Assembly: GCA_031418775.1 (NCBI GenBank)
Contig: JANOJN010000170.1
Location: 1-64,000, forward strand
Length of the DNA: 64,000 bases
Direction of reading: 5' to 3'
DNA from: JANLQX01 sp031418775
GTDB lineage: Bacteria; Actinomycetota; Acidimicrobiia; Acidimicrobiales; JANYDT01
Shown in pieces: positions 58,992 to 64,000 of this stretch; position 1 is the stretch's first letter, and the number at the start of each line of letters is the position of its first letter. The notes beneath the pieces were generated by a model that saw only the letters and a list, made by a program, of their open reading frames with translations, was not told where the DNA came from and made no database searches. A program made the translations under genes and the position numbers.

Positions 58992-59351
58992 TCAGGAGAA
59001 CGGTGACGTTTCCGATCGCTCCGCCCGTGCGGTGGCAACCGCGTCGCGAAAGCTGACCCTGACGTCGACGCGATCCCCATCGCTGACGAACGAAAGCAGC
59101 GTTGCTCCATTGCTCCGGGCGAGATCGGACGCGACCTCCTCGCCCTCGACGACCCCGCCGAGCGCCGCAGCGTCGGCGGCCGTCTGGGCGCGTGCGCGGT
59201 CAGCGGCGGCGACGCTGAGCCTGGTCTCCTGCAGCACGAGGTAGGCAACGATGAGGATCGCCGCTCCGAGCAGGACAGTGACGGCTCCCCGCTCGTCGTT
59301 CGGGCCCCGCGCATCTCGACGGGAGCGCATCGAGTGGGTACGTACGTTCAT
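58992..59351 (-). CDS. TadE/pseudopilin-like membrane protein
   Basis: 119 residues with a basic N-terminus, then GAVTVLLGAAILIVAYLVLQETRLSVAAADRARAQTAADAAALGG. The single hydrophobic helix followed by a polar RARAQTAADAAALA-type stretch is characteristic of TadE-like pseudopilins of Actinobacteria (the Rv3654c type). Such genes usually lie in tight-adherence clusters, but no other tad gene is recognisable here. ATG 59351 is the only suitable start. It converges with the ABC-F gene across the hairpin module. Confidence 0.7.
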   Translation of the reverse strand: MNVRTHSMRSRRDARGPNDERGAVTVLLGAAILIVAYLVLQETRLSVAAADRARAQTAADAAALGGVVEGEEVASDLARSNGATLLSFVSDGDRVDVRVSFRDAVATARAERSETSPFS

Positions 59352-59519
59352 GCAAGCGAGCGTGACTGCGGCCGTCGGGCTGTGGCAACGGTGCTCGTCG
59401 ACGTGCGGCGATTCGGCGAATCGACGCGGGTGCGCTTGGCAACGAGGTCCCCCGTGTCCGTGAAGCTGACATCGACCTCTCCACGAGTAGCAAGTGCACG
59501 AACCACTACGCTCGCTCTC

Positions 59520-60053
59520 GTGGCCAGGAGGAGACGACGCGTCCGCCGCGGGATTCGTGTCCGTCGGGTCGTCCGTCGGGTCGAACTCGGTTCGCTGTTC
59601 CGTCTGGCCATTGGGTTTCATCTGCTGTGTTACGCGGTTTCCATGGCGGTGTTGGCCATCCTTCTCAACGTCGTGGACCGCCTCGGGCTCCTCGGTAGAA
59701 TCGAGAAGTTCTTGCAGGAGTCGGGGTTCGGGAACGGGTTCAAGGTGGACCTCGCCGTGGTGCTGCGGGGCGCCGCCGGGATCGGGCTCGGACTGGTCAT
59801 CGTGTTCGTCGTGGCCACGATGCTGTTGGGGTTCTTCTTCAACGGTCTCGCCGGGTTTCTCGGAGGGCTGGTGATCACCGTCCTCGAGGAGCGCCCACAG
59901 GCGCCCCGTCCGAGGACGGTTTCCGCACCCGAAGTGACCCCGACGAGCGCGAATGACGTGGCACCGTTCGACGAAAGCGTCAGCGGATGGGAGGACGCGA
60001 CGATGTGGGACACGCCGAGCCCAACAGGGGCGCCGCAGGGTTCCGCCGTCTGA
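59520..60053 (+). CDS. DUF3566 family membrane protein
   Basis: 177 residues: a very basic N-terminus (RRRRRVRRGIRVRRVVRRVE), then LGSLFRLAIGFHLLCYAVSMAVLAILLNVVDRLGLL, the first helix, and GIGLGLVIVFVVATMLLGFFFNGLAGFLGGLVITVLEE, the second. This matches DUF3566, found immediately after gyrA in Actinobacteria such as the Rv0007 locus. Its role is unknown, possibly in division. GTG 59520 was chosen before the basic region; GTG 59460 and ATG 59334 are in frame too. Confidence 0.83.
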   Translation: MARRRRRVRRGIRVRRVVRRVELGSLFRLAIGFHLLCYAVSMAVLAILLNVVDRLGLLGRIEKFLQESGFGNGFKVDLAVVLRGAAGIGLGLVIVFVVATMLLGFFFNGLAGFLGGLVITVLEERPQAPRPRTVSAPEVTPTSANDVAPFDESVSGWEDATMWDTPSPTGAPQGSAV

Positions 60054-60181
60054 GCGCCGTTCCGGTCGCGACAACGACGGTCAGCGTGACGAGTCGGGTG
60101 TGTAAGATCGGCATCCGCTTTTTCCCGCAGGTCGGTCGACACGCAGGTGTCACTCAGGCTGCTGGCGAGGGTGTTGGTCTT

Positions 60182-60255
60182 GGGGCTATAGCTCAGTTGG
60201 TTAGAGCGTCACACTGATAATGTGAAGGTCGCTGGTTCGATTCCAGCTAGCCCCA
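60182..60255 (+). tRNA. tRNA-Ile (anticodon GAT)
   Basis: 74-nt cloverleaf: acceptor GGGGCTA/TAGCCCC with discriminator A, D-arm GCTC/GAGC, anticodon stem TCACA/TGTGA around CTGATAA, and T-arm GCTGG/CCAGC with TTCGATT. The anticodon GAT reads ATC and ATT. No CCA is encoded. It occupies the place of ileT near gyrA in mycobacteria. Confidence 0.97.
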
Positions 60256-60360
60256 CGTGCAAGCCATGCGTCGACTCTTGTTGTCCCTCGGCCTTGCCGG
60301 TTTGGTTTCCGCGTTCGTGCGACTCCGTGGCAGTGGCGGCATCCCCCCGCAACAGGGCGG

Positions 60361-61431
60361 ATGGCGCGAACTTTCCGGCCCCGATCTGCGCTGACGACGG
60401 TGACCGGCACGGTTCTCGTCGTCGGTTGCGGCGTCGTGGGAACGCGAGCGGCCCGTCACCTGGGCGATTCGACGTGGGCCTCGTCGCTGGTGATTGACGA
60501 CCCGACGTCGCTGTACCTCGATGGACTTGTTGCGTCGAGTTCCCGGGTGACACCGCTCGGTCGACGGTCATGGGAGGAAGTCGCGCCCGATGTCGTCCTG
60601 CTCGCTCTTCCCGCCGGCCACGTCGAGCCAGCGACGCGCGCATTGCGACTCGGTGCCGACGTGGTGTCGGTCGGGGACTCCGTGGTCGATGCCCGTGGGC
60701 TGTTCGCCCTCGGGCCGATGGCCGCATCGGTCGAGCGTCGCGTCATTGTCGGCGCGGGGTACGCGCCTGGCCTCACCTGCCTTCTCGCTCGGCACGGGGC
60801 GGCGGAGTTCGACGAGGTCGATGAGATCCACGTCGCCAAGATCGGGACCGCGGGTCCGGCCTGCGCCCGGCAGCATCATGCCGCCCTCAGCAGCGAGTCG
60901 CTCGACTGGCGTGAAGGCCGGTGGGAACGCTTCGTTGGCGGATCGGGACGTGAGCTCTGCTGGTTTCCCGGCCCTATCGGCGGTGTCGACTGTTACCGGG
61001 CGGCCCTGGTCGATCCGATGCTGCTCCAACCGGTGTTTCCAGAGGCCCGACGCATTACGTCGCGCGTGGGCGCGACGCGACGCGACCGGGCGACGGCACG
61101 CCTGCCCATGCTTCGTCGTCCCCATGCCGAGGCGGGCGACGGTGCGGTGCGTGTGGAGGTGCGGGGACGACGCGACAGCCGCGTCGACTCGATTGTGCTC
61201 GGGTCCGCGGCGCGGGCTTCGATCGGCACGGCCGCGGTTGCCGCGGTTGCCGTCGACGAGGTCCTTGCCGGACGCTTCGTCGGGCCGTGGGTGGGTGGGC
61301 TGGCCGCGCAGGTCGATGACGCGGTCGCGATGCTGCGGGGGGTGGCGGCGCTCGGCGTGGTGTGCTCGAAGTTCGAAGGTGCCACTGTCGGCTCGGTTGA
61401 GCCAAGGAGACGTGCTGCGGAGGCCGTGTAG
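60361..61431 (+). CDS. Saccharopine dehydrogenase-like Rossmann-fold protein
   Basis: 356 residues with an N-terminal nucleotide-binding motif VLVVGCGVVGTRAARHL and later PDVVLLALPAGHVEPATRAL, DVVSVGDSVVDARG and GAGYAPGLTCLLARHGA, the pattern of the saccharopine dehydrogenase/homospermidine synthase superfamily. The C-terminal region holds VGPWVGGLAAQVDDAVAMLRGV. The substrate is unknown. ATG 60361 is used; GTG 60400, nearer the fold, is an alternative. It lies between the two tRNA genes, where mycobacteria have no such gene. Confidence 0.65.
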   Translation: MARTFRPRSALTTVTGTVLVVGCGVVGTRAARHLGDSTWASSLVIDDPTSLYLDGLVASSSRVTPLGRRSWEEVAPDVVLLALPAGHVEPATRALRLGADVVSVGDSVVDARGLFALGPMAASVERRVIVGAGYAPGLTCLLARHGAAEFDEVDEIHVAKIGTAGPACARQHHAALSSESLDWREGRWERFVGGSGRELCWFPGPIGGVDCYRAALVDPMLLQPVFPEARRITSRVGATRRDRATARLPMLRRPHAEAGDGAVRVEVRGRRDSRVDSIVLGSAARASIGTAAVAAVAVDEVLAGRFVGPWVGGLAAQVDDAVAMLRGVAALGVVCSKFEGATVGSVEPRRRAAEAV

Positions 61432-61449
61432 TCTGGGGAGGCCCTTTTC

Positions 61450-61522
61450 GGGGACGTAGCTCAATTGGTAGAGCGCCTGCTTTGCAAGCAGGAGGTCGAC
61501 GGTTCGATCCCGTTCGTCTCCA
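61450..61522 (+). tRNA. tRNA-Ala (anticodon TGC)
   Basis: 73-nt cloverleaf: acceptor GGGGACG/CGTCTCC with discriminator A, D-arm GCTC/GAGC, anticodon stem CCTGC/GCAGG around TTTGCAA, and T-arm GACGG/CCGTT. The anticodon TGC starts at 61483. From 61484 to the 3' end and 9 bases beyond it is duplicated at 62793-62840, which makes it an integration target. Confidence 0.97.
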
Positions 61523-61580
61523 CGAATCGCCGTGAGATCGTTAGCGACCAAGTCCCCTGCGGGCGGCCGTTGTCGTCGTC

Positions 61581-61727
61581 TCAGTAGTGAAGGCCCAGAC
61601 GCTCCGCTTCGGCGCTCATCTCGTCGAGGGCGGCGCGGCACTCGGCAAGAGAACGCTCCGAACCAGCGCCACCGTTCGGAGCCTCCGGAGGGGTGTCGTA
61701 CGCTCCCGGCGTGGCGTCTCGCGTCAT
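61581..61727 (-). CDS. Small hypothetical protein in the island
   Basis: 48-residue frame from ATG 61727 with a proline/glycine-rich start and a helical end (SERSLAECRAALDEMSAEAERLGLHY). GC-rich third positions in the last half suggest that it may be coding. No family is recognised. It reads away from the toxin gene. The rest of 61523-61856 shows no other gene. Confidence 0.35.
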   Translation of the reverse strand: MTRDATPGAYDTPPEAPNGGAGSERSLAECRAALDEMSAEAERLGLHY

Positions 61728-61848
61728 CCGTCGAGTCTGCAGCCAGAGGAGAATCGCCAGTGGTCGAATTTCGGGCCAGACCTTTACAGTCCCCCGTTGG
61801 GGCGATTGCGTTGCAGAGGGGGTTGCGACCCACCCGATGATCGTTTTG

Positions 61849-61864
61849 ATATCTTTTTGGATAT
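61849..61864. promoter_or_regulatory. Inverted repeat at the toxin gene start
   Basis: ATATC and GATAT flank TTTTTG in an AT-rich stretch unlike the surroundings. It overlaps the proposed TTG start of the toxin gene, a suitable place for repression by the antitoxin. Confidence 0.4.
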
Positions 61865-62204
61865 TGACTGGACCATCGAGCAGGAACCAGACGTCGCCGC
61901 ATGGTTCAACGAATTGGACAGACCACAGTTTGGACATGTGGCCTTCCACATCGATCGACTGCTGGTCACCGGCTCGATGCTCCGAATGCCACACTCCCGG
62001 TCGCTGGGCGACGGACTGTACGAACTTCGATTCGACCTCGGCACGGTGTCTGGCGCATCACCTATCTTCACTGAGCCGCGGCGCATCGTGCTTCTCACAG
62101 TGTTCCGGAAACAACGGAACAACGAACGCCACGAGGTGAACCGTGCCCACCGCCAAGGCACGGTGCATCGCCGAGGGCCACACTGCAGACGAGGATTGAC
62201 ATGA
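61857..62204 (+). CDS. HigB/RelE (phage Gp49-like) toxin
   Basis: About 115 residues from TTG 61857. WTIEQEPDVAAWFNELD, RMPHSRSLGDGLYELRFDL and RRIVLLTVFRKQRNNERHEVNRA match the Gp49/HigB branch of RelE-type mRNA interferases, with the arginine- and lysine-rich end needed for RNA binding. The gene precedes its antitoxin, the HigBA order, and overlaps it by 4 bp (ATGA). The start is uncertain: the upstream frame remains open but lacks family similarity. Confidence 0.72.
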   Translation: MDIDWTIEQEPDVAAWFNELDRPQFGHVAFHIDRLLVTGSMLRMPHSRSLGDGLYELRFDLGTVSGASPIFTEPRRIVLLTVFRKQRNNERHEVNRAHRQGTVHRRGPHCRRGLT

Positions 62205-62509
62205 CCCGAACCAAATGGACCGAACTCCGTGATGCCCGACTGGCCACGTTCACGAATGAGGAACGAGCGGAGTACGAGCGCGGCTACCGCGCAGCAGCGC
62301 TCGCCGCCTCGATCGGCGAGCAAATCCGAACCTTTCGAGAAGAGGCGTCGCTCACGCAGCGCGAACTTGCGGGGCGGATGGGGACGAGCCAGGCCGCGAT
62401 CGCCCGACTCGAGGCGGGTGGTGTCGGTGCGACGGTCACGACGCTTCAGCGCATCGCCGACACGCTCGGGCTGACGCTAACCGTTGAGCTCCACCGGCCG
62501 GCTGCGTAA
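62201..62509 (+). CDS. XRE-family antitoxin, HigA-like
   Basis: 102 residues. A charged N-terminal helix (about 1-30) is followed by the HTH domain IGEQIRTFREEASLTQRELAGRMGTSQAAIARLEAGG, then TVTTLQRIADTLGLTLTVEL. This is the pattern of HigA antitoxins that pair with Gp49-like toxins. It probably binds and silences the toxin and represses the operon. ATG 62201 overlaps the toxin stop. Confidence 0.83.
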   Translation: MTRTKWTELRDARLATFTNEERAEYERGYRAAALAASIGEQIRTFREEASLTQRELAGRMGTSQAAIARLEAGGVGATVTTLQRIADTLGLTLTVELHRPAA

Positions 62510-62942
62510 TCTCTCCGACGCTCACCGGGTGAGACCAGCAGTGGGCTGCAACACTCCCTGCACCGTGGACAGGAAGTCAAAAGAGTCCGCGAGACATAGC
62601 CGCAAACTTAGCCATTCGGCCTTTCGCCCGATTCGCGAACTACCGGGCATCAGAAAATACGTATGCGTACCTACGACTGCTGTCCGGACGGTTGAGTCCC
62701 TACCGAGCTGCCGAAATGCATCGTACAGGACCACTCGAGAAGGAACGAGCCGACACGCCGGAGCACGTCTTGGACAATAGTAAGTGTACTTCGCAAGCAG
62801 GAGGTCGACGGTTCGATCCCGTTCGTCTCCAGGAATCGCCCGCAACGCAGTTCGTGCACCCGTCCGCCCAAGCTGCGTCCGCCCAAGCTGCGATTGCCCA
62901 AGGTCGGACCTGTCATCATCGGAGCATGAAGCGAAGTCGCCG
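62510..62942. other. Spacer between antitoxin and nhaA, including the island's right end
   Basis: No gene is supported here. Positions 62510-62792 are the low-GC right part of the island. 62793-62840 is the tRNA-Ala-derived repeat. A 15-bp unit, CGTCCGCCCAAGCTG, occurs twice at 62861-62890 and partly a third time (CGATTGCCCAAGG). A six-codon frame from ATG 62926 overlaps the nhaA start as GTGA and could be a leader peptide. Confidence 0.6.
62793..62840. repeat. tRNA-Ala 3'-half copy (att-like site)
   Basis: 48-bp copy of 61484-61531 with a single change (C to G at position 40). It contains the anticodon-arm 3' strand, variable loop, T-arm and acceptor 3' strand but no D-arm, so it is not a functional tRNA. 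Confidence 0.88.
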
Positions 62943-64000
62943 GTGACTGGCCGGGTGGCACTCCGCCGTTCCGCTCGACGATCGATCATCCGGCCCCTGC
63001 GTGACTTCCTCGCCACGGAGGCGGCCGGAGGTGTTGCGGTCGTCCTGGCCACAGCGGTGGCGTTGGTGTGGGCGAACTCGCCCTGGTCGGGGTCGTATCG
63101 ATCCCTGTGGACGACAGACTTCGGCGTCCAGCTCGGCCGGTTCGGGTTTTCGTTGGATCTCCGGCACTGGGTGAACGACGGTTTGATGACGGCCTTCTTT
63201 CTCGTCGTCGGGCTCGAGATCAAACGCGAGCTGGTCGAGGGCGAGCTCCGTGAGCGCCGCAAAGCGCTCGTGCCCGTCGCTGCGGCCCTCGGGGGCATGG
63301 TCGTCCCAGCGCTGACCTTCGTGGCCTGGAACCTGGGAACGGCACAGGTAGGCGGCTGGGGGGTCCCTATGGCTACGGACATCGCTCTCGCGGTGGGCAT
63401 TCTCGCTCTCGCCGGTCCGCGCTTTCCCGCGGGCGCGAGGCTGTTCCTGTTGGCCCTGGCCATCGTCGACGACATCGGGGCAATCGTCGTGATCGCCGTC
63501 TTCTACGGCAGCGGCGGTCGCCGCGGGCTGCTCCTCGTGGCCGCGCTCATCGTTGCGTGTGTGGTCGCGGTTCGGCGCGCCGGTGTCACTGCGATCGGCA
63601 TCTACCTGTGCCTGGGTGCCGTCCTGTGGTGGGCTCTCTACGAGGCCGGCGTTCATCCGACGCTCGCCGGCGTGGTCCTGGGGCTGCTGGCTCCGACGCA
63701 ACCGTTCACGCCGCTCGAGCTGATTGATCAGGACGAGTTGGTGGATGTGTCCGATGTCGGACATGCCGTTGAAACCGTCCGACTGGCGAAGTCGTCGGTA
63801 TCGATTGTCGAATGGCTGGAGCACAGGCTCCACCCGTGGACAAGCTTCGCGGTCGTACCGATCTTCGCGATCGCCAACGCTGGCATCGAGATCTCTGGGA
63901 GGTCGTTGGGGGACGCGGCCGGTTCGCGGGTGGTGTGGGGTGTTGGGTTGGGGCTCCTCCTCGGCAAGCCGCTCGGCATCCTGCTCGCGACGTATCTCGT
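62943..64000 (+). CDS. nhaA: Na+/H+ antiporter NhaA (3' end beyond the window)
   Basis: At least 352 residues. DFLATEAAGGVAVVLATAVALVWANSPW opens the first helix, then HWVNDGLMTAFFLVVGLEIKRE, GWGVPMATDIALAVGILALAG and LALAIVDDIGAIVVIAVFY. The aspartates of MATD and VDD correspond to the ion-binding D133, D163 and D164 of E. coli NhaA. It exports sodium in exchange for protons, mainly at alkaline pH. GTG 62943 is the likely start. The sequence is cut by the window edge. Confidence 0.94.
   Translation, partial: MTGRVALRRSARRSIIRPLRDFLATEAAGGVAVVLATAVALVWANSPWSGSYRSLWTTDFGVQLGRFGFSLDLRHWVNDGLMTAFFLVVGLEIKRELVEGELRERRKALVPVAAALGGMVVPALTFVAWNLGTAQVGGWGVPMATDIALAVGILALAGPRFPAGARLFLLALAIVDDIGAIVVIAVFYGSGGRRGLLLVAALIVACVVAVRRAGVTAIGIYLCLGAVLWWALYEAGVHPTLAGVVLGLLAPTQPFTPLELIDQDELVDVSDVGHAVETVRLAKSSVSIVEWLEHRLHPWTSFAVVPIFAIANAGIEISGRSLGDAAGSRVVWGVGLGLLLGKPLGILLATYL

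Larger units (their letters stand above)
61484..62840. mobile_element. Small tRNA-Ala-associated genomic island
   Basis: A 48-bp direct repeat, 47 of 48 bases identical, bounds this region: 61484-61531 in tRNA-Ala and 62793-62840. The unit between is 1,309 bp. It carries a small minus-strand frame, a HigBA-like toxin-antitoxin pair and a spacer with lower GC than the surroundings. No integrase is visible, so it is either a remnant or mobilised in trans. The repeat begins in the anticodon, a usual tyrosine-recombinase crossover point. Confidence 0.75.

Noticed and set aside
59348..59611. Second TadE-like gene upstream of the pseudopilin gene
   Set aside because: The frame overlaps the DUF3566 gene and lacks a hydrophobic helix of the expected type; only its last 50 residues fall in free sequence.
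60568..61902. Long minus-strand frame across tRNA-Ala containing GDERDRTVDLLLAK
   Set aside because: This peptide is the antisense of tRNA-Ala, a well-known spurious translation; the frame also covers a real gene on the other strand.
62793..62840. Second tRNA-Ala gene
   Set aside because: Only the 3' half is present; the D-arm and the 5' acceptor strand are missing.
62522..63475. Long minus-strand frame through the tRNA-like repeat and nhaA
   Set aside because: It contains the same tRNA-antisense peptide and lies opposite clear NhaA coding sequence.

Overview
The window is a high-GC actinobacterial chromosome segment containing the replication origin. The gene order from 29 to 60 kb (pcnA, acetyltransferase, DUF6049 protein, murJ, kinase, sigM-like sigma factor with its anti-sigma, trxB, trxA, parB, parA, rsmG, jag, yidC, yidD, rnpA, rpmH, dnaA, dnaN, recF, DUF721, gyrB, gyrA, DUF3566, tRNA-Ile, tRNA-Ala) is the arrangement known around oriC in Mycobacterium and relatives. 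The many non-mycobacterial details suggest a deep lineage such as Acidimicrobiia; that class assignment is inference. Genes left of about 47.5 kb near the origin run on the minus strand and genes right of it on the plus strand, as expected for bidirectional replication from 47.5-49.6 kb.

Layout: 0.1-4.6 kb carries a metal exporter coupled to a GH84 glycosidase, dcd and an SDR. 4.7-7.6 kb is a three-gene importer of the NMT1/THI5 type. 7.8-9.4 kb is a TetR regulator facing its probable target across two palindromic operators. 9.4-14 kb has an AAC(2')-I-like acetyltransferase, dnaB, a toxin-antitoxin pair, a DUF2087 protein and an adenosine deaminase. 14-16.4 kb is an ABC-2 exporter. 16.8-22 kb holds metG, a DUF559 protein and the rpsF-ssb-rpsR-rplI operon. 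22-30.4 kb holds a DUF192 lipoprotein, panB, a class A PBP with its DUF5318 partner, two NAD(P)H oxidoreductases and pcnA. 30.5-41.9 kb is the envelope and redox cluster. 42-47.5 kb is the parB-to-rpmH block. 47.8-58.8 kb is dnaA to gyrA and an ABC-F protein. 59-64 kb has TadE-like and DUF3566 proteins, two tRNAs, a small tRNA-Ala-associated island and the start of nhaA.

Functionally the region combines chromosome replication and partition (dnaA, oriC, dnaN, recF, gyrase, parABS, dnaB, ssb), membrane protein insertion and cell-wall export (yidC, murJ, PBP, a serine/threonine kinase), and redox and stress control (thioredoxin system, ECF sigma/anti-sigma).

The least explained material is intergenic. 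There are several families of short inverted or tandem repeats: a 78-bp palindromic element in single copies on both sides of the DUF559 gene and in expanded form at 2.6 kb; a two-hairpin module placed directly downstream of two ABC transport-type genes; and a mirrored 21-bp-periodic array upstream of metG. A 1.3-kb island carrying a HigBA-like module, with no integrase, is bounded by the 3' half of tRNA-Ala and a 48-bp near-perfect copy of it.
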